DNA of 64,000 nucleotides from HXMU1420-13 sp034669965 (GTDB lineage Bacteria; Bacteroidota; Rhodothermia; Balneolales; Balneolaceae): the NCBI GenBank assembly GCA_034669965.1, contig JAXMOK010000016.1:1-64000 (forward strand), read 5' to 3'. The position numbers and the translations under genes were made by a program. The notes under the pieces are model-generated. The model searched no databases, had not been told where the DNA came from, and saw only the letters and a list, made by a program, of their open reading frames with translations. Below, piece after piece: positions 24,587-32,793 of this stretch (positions are counted from its first letter, which is position 1; each line of letters opens with the position of its first letter).

Positions 24587-25747
24587 TCATTTATCCAGCC
24601 ATGATTGGTAATACACGCCGTCATCAATGCTCAGTGCATTTTCAGTGACTTGCAACGGCTTGAAGGTGTCCACCATCACGGCATATTCTTCGGTACCTTT
24701 TTTGCCAATGCTTGCTTCGTAAGCTCCCGGATGCGGTCCGTGCGGAATGCCTGCTGGATGCAGCGAAATGTAGCCTTCCTCAACGTGATTTCGGCTCATG
24801 AAATCACCTTCCGCGTAGTAAATCACTTCATCCGAATCGATGTTGGAGTGATTATAAGGGGATGGAATAGCTTTTGGGTGGTAATCGTACAAACGAGGCA
24901 CAAACGAGCACACCACAAACGCAGAAGTCTCGAACGTTTGGTGAACCGGTGGCGGTTGATGAACCCGCCCGGTAATCGGCTCGAAATTATAAATCGAAAA
25001 GCCATACGGGAAGTTGTAGCCATCCCAACCAATCACATCGAAAGGATGCGAAGCGTAGGTAAGTTGATGGATCATCCCCTGCTTTTTAATCTTGATTAGG
25101 AATTCGCCCTTTTCGTCGTGCGTTTCCAATTCGGTCGGGAGCTTCAAATCACGTTCGCAATATGGAGAATGCTCCAAATATTGTCCGAACCAGTTTCGAT
25201 AGCGTTTGGGAGAGTAAATCGGTACGAATGATTCGGTTATAAAATGCCGATTATGTTCATCGTTAAACGAAATTTGATAGATAATCCCACGTGGAATCAA
25301 TAAGTAATCGCCAGGTTCAAATTCTATGTTTCCGATAAAAGTCCGAAGTGTTCCACTTCCTTTGTGGATGAAAATCAGCTCATCGGCATCGGTGTTTTTA
25401 TAGAAATACTCGGTTAATGATTTCTTTGGCGCTGCTAAGTGAATGGTAACATCGCTGTTGGTTAAAATCGCTTCTCGTGCATCCAGGTAATCGTCTTTGG
25501 GAGCAATATCTAGCCCTTTCAACATCATGGATTTCATGTTATTGCCCACGGCCACTTTCGGCGAAACGTCAATGGCAGCCCCAACTTCAGCTACCATGGT
25601 TGGCCGGTGGATGTGGTACGACAGCGTAGACATCCCATCAAAACCGATGGTGCCAAACAGTTGCTCGTAGTATAAATTTCCGTCCGGTTTGCGGAATTGC
25701 GTATGCCGCTTGGGCGGGATTTTTCCTAAGCGATGATAAATAGGCAT
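24587..25747 (-). CDS. hmgA: Homogentisate 1,2-dioxygenase
   Basis: Iron(II) ring-opening dioxygenase converting homogentisate to maleylacetoacetate. The cupin-type sequence (386 aa, the shorter Bacteroidota form rather than the roughly 440-aa eukaryotic form) includes LGKIPPKRHTQFRKPDGNLY, ADELIFIHKGSGTLRTFIGN, EPGDYLLIPRGI and the iron-ligand region EGYISLHPAGIPHGPHPG. First gene of the hmgA-fahA-flavin reductase-ligase operon. Neither 4-hydroxyphenylpyruvate dioxygenase nor maleylacetoacetate isomerase is present in the window. Confidence 0.93.
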   Translation of the reverse strand: MPIYHRLGKIPPKRHTQFRKPDGNLYYEQLFGTIGFDGMSTLSYHIHRPTMVAEVGAAIDVSPKVAVGNNMKSMMLKGLDIAPKDDYLDAREAILTNSDVTIHLAAPKKSLTEYFYKNTDADELIFIHKGSGTLRTFIGNIEFEPGDYLLIPRGIIYQISFNDEHNRHFITESFVPIYSPKRYRNWFGQYLEHSPYCERDLKLPTELETHDEKGEFLIKIKKQGMIHQLTYASHPFDVIGWDGYNFPYGFSIYNFEPITGRVHQPPPVHQTFETSAFVVCSFVPRLYDYHPKAIPSPYNHSNIDSDEVIYYAEGDFMSRNHVEEGYISLHPAGIPHGPHPGAYEASIGKKGTEEYAVMVDTFKPLQVTENALSIDDGVYYQSWLDK

Positions 25748-25903
25748 GAGTCTCTTCTTTAAGTTGGTTAGGCGATGCTGAATTATATCGAATTCGAAGC
25801 ATTAAGGCAGAAAAAAGTTGTTATAGCAACTAATTTTATCTTAGATATAATGATTGCAATTTTTTGATATAAAACTATCTTTAAGGACAATTGAATCAAT
25901 ACA

Positions 25904-26104
25904 ATGAAAGAAATCATAGTAAAAGTTCCTGATGAGAAGCTTGGATTTGTAATCGAGTTGTTAGATCAGCTTGGTTTAGAAAACGATTTCGAGATTTCGG
26001 AAGCCCACAAAAAAATAGTGCTAGAAAGAATAGAGAGCTCGGTGGAGGAAGAATTAATCCCTTGGGAAGAGGCTCGTAAAAAACTTCGTACAGAGAAGAA
26101 GTAA
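25904..26104 (+). CDS. Putative antitoxin of a RelE/ParE-type module
   Basis: A 66-residue acidic protein (KEIIVKVPDEKLGFVIELLD at the start, VEEELIPWEEARKKLRTEKK at the end). The C-terminal EEARKKL segment is the usual toxin-neutralising helix of small antitoxins paired with ParE-like toxins. Its stop TAA is immediately followed by the toxin ATG with no gap, which is typical of coupled translation in toxin-antitoxin operons. DNA-binding by the N-terminal part, and hence autoregulation, is inferred only from the family. Confidence 0.8.
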   Translation: MKEIIVKVPDEKLGFVIELLDQLGLENDFEISEAHKKIVLERIESSVEEELIPWEEARKKLRTEKK

Positions 26105-26398
26105 ATGGCAAACTATCAATTAATTATTGATAGAAGGGCTATTGCAGACATACAATCCGCCATCAATTATTACAATGAAGTTCAAAGTGGGCTTGGCTTA
26201 GAATTTGAAAATGAACTGAACGAGAAACTAACTTTTTTATCTGAACAGCCATTTTTCCAAATACGATACAAAGACGTTAGGTGCTTACCTTTAATTCGGT
26301 TTCCATTTATGGTGCACTATCAAGTAGACATTCCTCAGGAAAGAGTAATTGTTCGAGCAGTACTCAATACACGTAGTGACCCAAAATCTTGGTTGTAA
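26105..26398 (+). CDS. RelE/ParE superfamily toxin
   Basis: A 97-residue basic-aromatic protein with the ParE/RelE fold pattern: an N-terminal strand (YQLIIDRRAIADIQSAINYY), two helices, then strands YKDVRCLPLIRFPFMVHYQV and ERVIVRAVLNTRSDPKSWL. The R.FPF..HY.V....I.V.AV.HT.R.P..W ending is diagnostic of this superfamily. Whether it cleaves mRNA (RelE) or poisons gyrase (ParE) cannot be told from the sequence. It forms a two-gene operon with the antitoxin directly upstream. Confidence 0.88.
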   Translation: MANYQLIIDRRAIADIQSAINYYNEVQSGLGLEFENELNEKLTFLSEQPFFQIRYKDVRCLPLIRFPFMVHYQVDIPQERVIVRAVLNTRSDPKSWL

Positions 26399-26445
26399 CT
26401 TCTCATTACGAATTATCTATATTTGGGGAGTTTAAAAATTCACTC

Positions 26446-27003
26446 ATGAGCTCAAAAGACAAGCCCAAATTAGGTTCGACAAAACGTGGAGTTTCCGATA
26501 TGTTTCGGACTTCCTATCGTACCCACATCGAACTAAGCGCTATTGCCGATAACAAATCGAACATCATGATTTCCATCAACGGGATCATCATTTCGATCAT
26601 CATTGCGTCCATTTCTCCAAAAATCGATTCCAATCCTTGGCTGTTAATCCCAACTGCAGTATTGCTGCTTACATGTTTGGGTTCGATGGTGTATGCGGTG
26701 TTGTCTGCTCGTCCGCGAGTGAGCAAAGAGCCGGTAACTTTAGACGACGTTCGGGCGAACAAAGCCAACATTCTCTTCTTCGGAAATTTCCACACGATGG
26801 CCCGCGCCGATTATGTGGAGGGCATGGAGGAGCTTATGCAGGATTCTACCCGACTTTACGACAACATGGCCCGCGACATCCACGGTCTTGGTGTAGTGCT
26901 TGCTAAAAAGTACACGCTACTCCGCATTTCCTACAACATTTTTATGGTAGGCTTAGTGCTTTCAGTATTCAGTTTTATTGGGGTGTTTGCGCTGGTAGTT
27001 TGA
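26446..27003 (+). CDS. Pycsar effector-like membrane protein (DUF5706 family)
   Basis: A 185-residue protein with N-terminal soluble helix, two adjacent TM segments (about residues 37-77) and a third at the C-terminus (YNIFMVGLVLSVFSFIGVFA). The segment IADNKSNIMISINGIIISII is the hallmark of the DUF5706/PycTM family, whose members in Pycsar antiphage systems are opened by cCMP or cUMP and damage the inner membrane. The start is the ATG at 26446 with GGGGAG nearby; the frame from 26389 would overlap the toxin gene. No pyrimidine cyclase is adjacent, so it may be an orphan or a non-defence member. Confidence 0.75.
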   Translation: MSSKDKPKLGSTKRGVSDMFRTSYRTHIELSAIADNKSNIMISINGIIISIIIASISPKIDSNPWLLIPTAVLLLTCLGSMVYAVLSARPRVSKEPVTLDDVRANKANILFFGNFHTMARADYVEGMEELMQDSTRLYDNMARDIHGLGVVLAKKYTLLRISYNIFMVGLVLSVFSFIGVFALVV

Positions 27004-27012
27004 TTGATATCC

Positions 27013-27050
27013 TTTACCAAGAGATTGGTTTAAACCCATTTCTTGGTAAA
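27013..27050. terminator. Bidirectional hairpin between convergent genes
   Basis: TTTACCAAGA (27013-27022) and TCTTGGTAAA (27041-27050) are perfectly complementary and enclose the palindrome GGTTTAAACC. It lies between the Pycsar-like gene and the convergent small gene at 27056, with T/A runs on both outer sides. Confidence 0.65.
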
Positions 27051-27055
27051 ATGCC

Positions 27056-27259
27056 TCATTCTTCCTTCTCAATATTCTTATACGCCTCAGTAATCCGCTG
27101 ATTCATTAATCGGCGATAGTTTTTGAATTCGTATTCGCTGACCGTGAATTCGGATTTGAACTCGCCATCGAAACATTGGATGAGCAATTTATTGGGGCGA
27201 TCGGCTTTTACTACGGTTACCTGCACCTTGCCGAGTTTGTAAGAATCTATGGGTTCCAT
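27056..27259 (-). CDS. Small hypothetical protein
   Basis: A 67-residue protein with no motif that I recognise. It has a strand-rich first half (YKLGKVQVTVVKADRPNKLL, then CFDGEFKSEFTVSEYEFKN) and a charged helical tail (MNQRITEAYKNIEKEE). The composition is that of a real cytoplasmic protein, and it sits between a terminator and the upstream lipoprotein gene in the same direction. Its frame does not resemble a shadow of any other gene. Confidence 0.55.
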   Translation of the reverse strand: MEPIDSYKLGKVQVTVVKADRPNKLLIQCFDGEFKSEFTVSEYEFKNYRRLMNQRITEAYKNIEKEE

Positions 27260-27291
27260 GAAAAATCTGATTTCATGAAAGATAGAGATTA

Positions 27292-28323
27292 TTACTTACA
27301 TCCCCATCCCGAATGGGATTTATCGCGAGCAGTTTTTCCGAATTTTGCAGGACTATAAAAAACCTTCACACCTTTGGAGGATATTTCTTTCGGATATCCG
27401 GGAATGGTGCTGCAATCGAACGATTCGGCAGCAATGAAACCTTCTGTTTTAGTTTGTTCAAGATATTGTTGGTAAGGTTTGTACAATTCATCAACGTACT
27501 CCGAAACTAAAGTCAGATCGTACACCGAGATAGAAACCGGCGTGTACATGGTGGTTGAAAGTCGATCGAAAGATGTTGTCGCAATTTGCTCTGCTATTGT
27601 TAGCGGAGATTGGTTTGGATCCGTTTCGAGTTTAAGTATTGAATCCACATCTAAATAAGAAAGATGGAGCTCCGTTGGCGATGCAACCACGGCTTCTGTC
27701 TTATCCGCGAGTAGTCGAATCATCGCAGGATTTCCATTGTTGCAGGTGGATAAGACTGTGAGTTTGATAATTTCTCCGAACTTTGAAAGGTCATTCGAAA
27801 ATTCATGCGCATTAAACGATGGGCCGGACAACGACGTATGATAAACGGCCGAATCAGTTACGGGGATCTCATGCCCGAAATAGAAAAAATATTGATTCTC
27901 GTTGGTTTTGGTTTGTGCCTTGGCTTGATAAATCGCCGCCTCTTGATCGAAGCCGGCATCTATTGGAGAGTATTTGCCGTGATCAACCAAAATTCCGTTT
28001 TGGTAGTGATAATAAAAGCGATCTTTCTTTGGTAACAGTCCTAAAATTCGATTTTCAGGTTCTTGATGAAAGATGAATACTTCGCCTTTTGTGGCTTCTA
28101 AGGCAATATCAAAAGCATTTTGTAGAGCTTCTTGGTCGGCATATTTTTGATTTCCTTCTTCATGAAATACATAGTTAGCATCACCATGAATCATGAAAAT
28201 CAACGAGTACTCCGGGGTGCCTGATGGCGGAACTTCAGCGGTGATCGGCTTAACCGATGTACAAGCTGAAATTCCAGCAACTATCAGTAATAATAAAATG
28301 GGATATGTGTGTACTGATTTCAT
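27292..28323 (-). CDS. Lipoprotein with clostripain/caspase-like (clan CD) fold
   Basis: A lipoprotein signal with lipobox ISAC (PILLLLIVAGISACTS) leads a domain of about 320 residues. YSLIFMIHGDANYVFHEEG forms the first strand; YFFYFGHEIP and IKLTVLSTCNNGNPAMIRLL supply a His and a Cys in the order and spacing of the catalytic dyad of clan CD peptidases (clostripain C11, gingipain, caspase). VVASPTELHLSYLD then matches the following strand of that fold. The protein would sit on the periplasmic side or at the cell surface. Peptidase activity is inferred from the dyad; substrate is unknown. Confidence 0.65.
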   Translation of the reverse strand: MKSVHTYPILLLLIVAGISACTSVKPITAEVPPSGTPEYSLIFMIHGDANYVFHEEGNQKYADQEALQNAFDIALEATKGEVFIFHQEPENRILGLLPKKDRFYYHYQNGILVDHGKYSPIDAGFDQEAAIYQAKAQTKTNENQYFFYFGHEIPVTDSAVYHTSLSGPSFNAHEFSNDLSKFGEIIKLTVLSTCNNGNPAMIRLLADKTEAVVASPTELHLSYLDVDSILKLETDPNQSPLTIAEQIATTSFDRLSTTMYTPVSISVYDLTLVSEYVDELYKPYQQYLEQTKTEGFIAAESFDCSTIPGYPKEISSKGVKVFYSPAKFGKTARDKSHSGWGCK

Positions 28324-28344
28324 ACAGGCAGTGCGTGGTGTTAA

Positions 28345-28782
28345 TTACAGGAGTAAAAGAATAAGTACAATTAACAGCGCCGAAGTAAGGCTTAATGTTA
28401 CCACGCGGTCGGCTTGTTCGATGTCCTGCTGCACAAAGTTTGCAAAGTTGTTAAGCTGATTGGCAGGCACTTGAGTAAAACCGGCTTCGCCATTTAGCTC
28501 AGCTTTTTTGTCCATTAAATCATTTTTGAATGCAGCTAATTGAGCTTTATCCTCAGCAGGAACGTTTTCTTTGTTTTCAACTTGTTCAATCGTCTCTACC
28601 AAGTCAGTAAGGGAATTATTCAGTAGTGCTCTTTTTTCTTCCGGTGATTCTGTTTGTTCAACTTGTTGTACTACCTCGTTGATGTGCTTCTTAAAAGCAG
28701 TGTGTGGATCAGAAATTTGAGCAACGGCGGCAGTCGATAAAAACAGGCCGAGTACAAAAGTAAATAGTGTTAGTTTTTTCAT
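28345..28782 (-). CDS. Hypothetical secreted protein with C-terminal TM anchor
   Basis: A 145-residue protein with a signal peptide (KLTLFTFVLGLFLSTAAVAQ), a charged helical middle with likely coiled-coil character (KHINEVVQQVEQTESPEEKR) and a C-terminal hydrophobic helix (VVTLSLTSALLIVLILLLL). It would be exported and held in the inner membrane by its tail. No family recognised. The ATG at 28782 is used because it directly precedes the signal. Confidence 0.65.
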   Translation of the reverse strand: MKKLTLFTFVLGLFLSTAAVAQISDPHTAFKKHINEVVQQVEQTESPEEKRALLNNSLTDLVETIEQVENKENVPAEDKAQLAAFKNDLMDKKAELNGEAGFTQVPANQLNNFANFVQQDIEQADRVVTLSLTSALLIVLILLLL

Positions 28783-28909
28783 TGTTAACCTCATTGTTAG
28801 TTTATGTTTGCTTACAATAATTACTTAAGAATGAGCTTCATGTTCCGTATTTTAACATTCTAAGAACTTTGAGCCACATCAGAACCCCGAATTATCCCAA
28901 TAGAAAACC

Positions 28910-29365
28910 ATGAATAAGAAACTGATTATTACGGCATTGATCGCTGTATTTATTGGCATCTATTTATTTAACGCGTTAAAATCTACGGCCCCGATCGAGA
29001 TTGAAAACGCTCCGGACTGGATGACCTTAGCGGCGGCGCAGGAAGAAGCCAAAGAAACCGATAAGCTTATTTTGGTGGACGTGTACGAAGTGGGATGTAA
29101 ATACTGCCGCGCGATGGAACGCGAAGTGTATCCCGATTCAACTGTGCGCGCTGTGTTAGATGCCGGGTACATTCCCGCAAAGGTGGATGGAAATTCGGAA
29201 GAGTTGATCACTTTTAATGGCGAGCAGGTGATGTCGCGCGAATGGGCTCAAAATTATGGCGTGTATGTTTTTCCCGGCACGTTAATTATCGATGCGGAAG
29301 GAATCCTGATCCGTTCAAAAACCGGATTTATGAATGTAGACGAACTCCGCCGATTTTTATATTGA
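28910..29365 (+). CDS. Membrane-anchored thioredoxin-like protein
   Basis: An N-terminal helix (LIITALIAVFIGIYLFNAL) anchors a thioredoxin-fold domain in the periplasm. The redox motif is CKYC in VDVYEVGCKYCRAMEREVY. The cis-proline loop reads YVFPGTLII. The family is the thioredoxin_7/SoxW-type group, suggesting thiol reduction or isomerisation of periplasmic proteins or cytochromes. It lies 10 nt upstream of purU; no functional link is visible. Length 151 aa. Confidence 0.85.
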   Translation: MNKKLIITALIAVFIGIYLFNALKSTAPIEIENAPDWMTLAAAQEEAKETDKLILVDVYEVGCKYCRAMEREVYPDSTVRAVLDAGYIPAKVDGNSEELITFNGEQVMSREWAQNYGVYVFPGTLIIDAEGILIRSKTGFMNVDELRRFLY

Positions 29366-29375
29366 TCTAATTTCT

Positions 29376-30239
29376 ATGCAGCAAAATCAACAAGCAATTT
29401 TACTTATCCACTGCGAAGACCAGCCCGGTATCATCGCGGCGGTTACTGATTTTGTGCATCAGCATGGTGGAAATATCATCGATTTAGATCAACACACCGA
29501 TACGGTTCGCAATAAATTCTACATGCGGATTTCGTGGGATGTGGAGCATTTTGATCTGAGTACCAACGAAATCGAGCAACGATTTGCGAAGCTTCTTGCC
29601 GAACGATTTTCGATGCAATGGAAGTTTTATGTGACAGGAAAATCGCAACGACTCGCACTCTTCGTATCCAAACAACTGCATTGCCTGTATGACATTCTCG
29701 GACGCTGGCAAACCAACGAATGGGACGTTGAAATTCCGCTCATCATCAGTAATCATACAGAGGCAGAAGAAGTAGCACGCAAATTCGATATCGCTTTTCA
29801 TCACCTGCCCATCACCAAAGAAAACAAAGCCGAACAGGAAGCTACTCAGCAACAATTGCTGGAACAACATAGTATCGATTTGGTGATTTTAGCGCGTTAC
29901 ATGCAAATTCTTTCGGGCGATTTTATTGATGCTTGGCGTAATCGAATCATCAACATACATCACTCATTTTTACCTGCATTTCCGGGAGCCCGACCGTATC
30001 ATTCGGCTTTCGAGCGAGGCGTAAAAATTATCGGAGCAACGAGCCATTACGTAACCGAAGATTTAGACGAAGGGCCGATTATCGAACAAGACATCGTGCG
30101 TGTGACACATCGCGATGACGTTGAGAGCTTGGTAAGAAAAGGGCGCGATCTTGAAACGCTGGTGCTGTCGAGAGCGGTTTGGAAACACATACAGCACAAA
30201 ACATTGGTAACCGACAACCGAACCATCATTTTTAACTAA
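29376..30239 (+). CDS. purU: Formyltetrahydrofolate deformylase
   Basis: Hydrolyses 10-formyltetrahydrofolate to formate and tetrahydrofolate, balancing one-carbon units and supplying formate for PurT. An N-terminal ACT domain (residues 6-85; LLIHCEDQPGIIAAVTDFVH) senses amino acids such as glycine or methionine in the family. The formyltransferase-fold domain has the catalytic Asn-His-Asp: INIHHSFLPAFPGARPY and VTEDLDEGPIIEQD. Length 287 aa is normal. It sits between a thioredoxin-like gene and a sugar dehydrogenase gene, each separated by about 10 nt. Confidence 0.95.
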   Translation: MQQNQQAILLIHCEDQPGIIAAVTDFVHQHGGNIIDLDQHTDTVRNKFYMRISWDVEHFDLSTNEIEQRFAKLLAERFSMQWKFYVTGKSQRLALFVSKQLHCLYDILGRWQTNEWDVEIPLIISNHTEAEEVARKFDIAFHHLPITKENKAEQEATQQQLLEQHSIDLVILARYMQILSGDFIDAWRNRIINIHHSFLPAFPGARPYHSAFERGVKIIGATSHYVTEDLDEGPIIEQDIVRVTHRDDVESLVRKGRDLETLVLSRAVWKHIQHKTLVTDNRTIIFN

Positions 30240-30248
30240 CCCACCATT

Positions 30249-31349
30249 ATGAAATCAATAAGCACTTTTATCTTTCTGATTGTGAGTCTTTTTCTACTGA
30301 CTCCAACTCATGCACAAGAAAATTACAAAGCCGAATTGTATGTTGAAGGGATTGAAGTTCCCTGGGGCATGGCGTGGCTACCCAATGGCGATATGCTGGT
30401 AACCGAGCGGTCCGGTTCGCTATATTTGGTTAGAAATGGCGAAATAGTATCGACGATAACTAACCTGCCTGGCGATATTGATGCAAACGGCCAAGGTGGT
30501 TTTTTGGATGTTGATGTGCATCCTAATTATGACGAAAACGGGTGGATTTACTTCTCATATTCGTCTTCATCCGGTGAAGGAGAGGGATCTAACACCGCAA
30601 TTATCCGTGCAAAACTTGATGGCACTGCCTTAACCGATATCGAAACGCTGTACAAAGCAACGCCCAACAGTAAGCGAGGTCAGCATTACGGAAGCCGCAT
30701 CGAATTTGACCGAGACGGCTATTTATTCTTTACGATTGGGGATCGTGGAAATCGAGATGAATTACCCCAGGATATCACCAAAGACGGCGGGAAAGTGTAT
30801 CGTATTCACGACGATGGGCGCGTTCCGGAAGACAACCCGTTTGTAGGAAATAGCGACGCAAAACCGGCAATCTGGTCGTATGGACATAGAAATCCGCAAG
30901 GCATGGCTATGAACCCTGTTTCTGGAGTAATGTGGGCGCATGAGCATGGTCCGCGTGGTGGCGATGAAATAAACATCATCAAACCGGGAGCCAATTACGG
31001 CTGGCCAATATTGAGCTTTGGTATTAATTACAGTGGAACTTCGTTTGCAGAAGGAACTTATCGTGAAGGTATGGAACCGCCAATCACCTATTGGGACCCG
31101 TCAATTGCGCCATCAGGAATGACCTTTGTTACTTCTGATATATATCCGGATTGGAAAGGACATTTGATAGTTGGTTCCCTCAAATTCGCACAACTTCAGT
31201 TGGTGAGTTTAGATGGAGATACGGTAACCGGTCGCACCGAAAAGCTTGGTGGAATTGGGCGTGTTAGAAGTGTTAAACAAGCCCCTGATGGGTACATTTA
31301 CGTAGGAACCACTCGCGGCGGAATCCATAGAATTGTGCCAGTTAAATAA
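30249..31349 (+). CDS. PQQ-dependent aldose sugar dehydrogenase family protein
   Basis: A secreted six-bladed beta-propeller of 366 aa. The signal peptide ends at THAQEN. Family motifs are EVPWGMAWLPNGDMLVTER, GQGGFLDVDVHPNYDENGW, YGSRIEFDRDGYLFFTIGDR, SYGHRNPQGMAMNPVSG and HGPRGGDEINII. These belong to the soluble glucose dehydrogenase (Yli/GdhB) group, which oxidises the reducing ends of sugars with PQQ and calcium. No PQQ biosynthesis gene is in the window, so cofactor supply may be external or encoded elsewhere. Confidence 0.9.
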   Translation: MKSISTFIFLIVSLFLLTPTHAQENYKAELYVEGIEVPWGMAWLPNGDMLVTERSGSLYLVRNGEIVSTITNLPGDIDANGQGGFLDVDVHPNYDENGWIYFSYSSSSGEGEGSNTAIIRAKLDGTALTDIETLYKATPNSKRGQHYGSRIEFDRDGYLFFTIGDRGNRDELPQDITKDGGKVYRIHDDGRVPEDNPFVGNSDAKPAIWSYGHRNPQGMAMNPVSGVMWAHEHGPRGGDEINIIKPGANYGWPILSFGINYSGTSFAEGTYREGMEPPITYWDPSIAPSGMTFVTSDIYPDWKGHLIVGSLKFAQLQLVSLDGDTVTGRTEKLGGIGRVRSVKQAPDGYIYVGTTRGGIHRIVPVK

Positions 31350-31371
31350 GTACTAAGATTTATTTATGATC

Positions 31372-31402
31372 AAAAGCCCGGAAGAGATTTCGGGCTTTTT
31401 TT
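31372..31402 (+). terminator. Rho-independent terminator after the sugar dehydrogenase
   Basis: AAAAGCCCG (31372-31380) pairs with CGGGCTTTT (31391-31399) across a 10-nt loop, followed by more T. It stands between convergent genes and can serve both directions. Confidence 0.9.
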
Positions 31403-31414
31403 GTTTAAAGGAGT

Positions 31415-32536
31415 TTACTTGTACTCCACTTTATAGCCATCACCCATCCAAGCAATATCACGCTTAAACAAAAAGCTGATAGGCAGCCAAATAAAAGATA
31501 TGATAGTGTACACAAAAGTAAGTGGAATCAACCAAATGAGTTCTTTATTTCTGGTTTTAATACTTAATGCGCTGTATATAGCAAAGTCGGATAAAAATTT
31601 AATCGTGCAAAATATAAATCCATGAGCGGGGTTGGTTATCAACACATAAATTAAAAATAAGGAAAAGGTCATAGCAAATAATAAAAGCCCTGCGATAAGT
31701 ACTTTTTCAAGAATCTTACCTTCAAAACCACCTTTTATCCATCGCCTTTGTTGGCTGATAATTTGCGAGTATTTCTTTACCGGTTTCAGTTTTATTTGGA
31801 TGTTTTCGTCCATGTGATGAATAATGCCATAACCGTTTTTTTTCATCATACCGAAAAGTGCATGATCTTCAGCGATTCTGAAATCTGCGGCTTCCAATCC
31901 CCCATGGTGCTCATAGAAATCACGGCGAATAGCCATATTCGGGCCAAGTCCATTAATTGGAATCCCCCAACCTGCCAATCCCCAACCAACCGGAATGGTA
32001 AATATACCCGCGATTTTTTCCAGTGTTGCTAGAAATGTTTTGTTGATGGTAATCGTGGTGCCAACAATCAACCCGGAATTCTCATTGGTACGGTACAACA
32101 TATGTTGAATCCAATCAGGCGGGACAATGGCATCCGCATCCGTAATAAATAGCCACTCGCCATTTGCTTTGGTAGCAGCACGAGCAATTCCACGAGCTTT
32201 TGCTTCAAGATGTGTTTCTGGAAATTCATCCCCGGAATAAAACTCAATGTGATTGTGAGCTTTTGCAAATGCTTGAAGAATTTTTGGGGTGTTATCAGTA
32301 GAATGATCATCAATTAGGATGATCTGTAATTTGTCTTTGGGGTAAGTAAGCTTGGAGAGTGATTGCAAACAATCGGCTAAGTCTTCTTCTTCATTTCGGC
32401 AAGAGATTAGCAGTGAAACTTCCGGCAATTTTTGCTCTATTGCCTTAGTTCGAGGTATGCGGTACAAACCGGAAATAATAAAAAGTCCCAGTAGCGCGTA
32501 CACCCAAAAAACTACCCAGGCAATGCTAAGGATCAT
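31415..32536 (-). CDS. Family 2 membrane glycosyltransferase
   Basis: A 373-residue processive-type GT2. An N-terminal TM helix is followed by the GT-A domain with VSLLISCRNEEEDLADCLQS, the nucleotide-sugar motif IILIDDHSTDNTP, the DxD-like TDADA and the Q-x-x-R-W-type motif SQQRRWIKGGFEG. Three or more C-terminal TM helices follow. These features place it with hyaluronan/cellulose synthase-like or lipid-glycosylating GT2 enzymes. Its start overlaps the ACP stop by 4 nt. In the ketosynthase-ACP-GT context a lipid acceptor seems likelier than a polysaccharide. Confidence 0.87.
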   Translation of the reverse strand: MILSIAWVVFWVYALLGLFIISGLYRIPRTKAIEQKLPEVSLLISCRNEEEDLADCLQSLSKLTYPKDKLQIILIDDHSTDNTPKILQAFAKAHNHIEFYSGDEFPETHLEAKARGIARAATKANGEWLFITDADAIVPPDWIQHMLYRTNENSGLIVGTTITINKTFLATLEKIAGIFTIPVGWGLAGWGIPINGLGPNMAIRRDFYEHHGGLEAADFRIAEDHALFGMMKKNGYGIIHHMDENIQIKLKPVKKYSQIISQQRRWIKGGFEGKILEKVLIAGLLLFAMTFSLFLIYVLITNPAHGFIFCTIKFLSDFAIYSALSIKTRNKELIWLIPLTFVYTIISFIWLPISFLFKRDIAWMGDGYKVEYK

Positions 32537-32793
32537 TTATTGTCCAGTTTTTCTTGAATTACTTTTACAACTTGCTCTACCGTTTCGAATTGGCTGATTT
32601 GTTCGTTCTCGATATTAATATCAAATTTATTTTCAATATCAATAACTAAATCAATCACATAAAATGAGTCAAGCCCAAGGTCTTGAATAAGATGAGAATC
32701 AGGGATTAATGAATCAACTTTTACATCCTCATCATCTAAGTATGGTTCAATAATAGCTTTTAATTTCTCAATAATTTCGCTACTCATGAGCAT
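32533..32793 (-). CDS. Acyl carrier protein
   Basis: A small acidic four-helix carrier with the phosphopantetheine attachment serine in DLGLDSFYVIDL. It has 86 aa counted from the ATG at 32793, or 84 from a second ATG at 32787; both overlap the end of the ketosynthase gene. It is distinct from a primary AcpP in sequence (DSFYVIDLV rather than DSLD.VEL), suggesting a dedicated carrier for the adjacent ketosynthase. It overlaps the glycosyltransferase gene by ATGA. Confidence 0.92.
   Translation of the reverse strand: MLMSSEIIEKLKAIIEPYLDDEDVKVDSLIPDSHLIQDLGLDSFYVIDLVIDIENKFDINIENEQISQFETVEQVVKVIQEKLDNK

Noticed and set aside
24605..25099. 164-residue forward frame antisense to hmgA
   Set aside because: It is the complement of conserved dioxygenase codons, with His/Arg-rich content typical of shadow frames.
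26389..26445. Upstream start for the Pycsar-like protein
   Set aside because: It would overlap the toxin gene and add residues (TSHYELSIFGEFKNS) unlike the family; the ATG at 26446 has a better leader.
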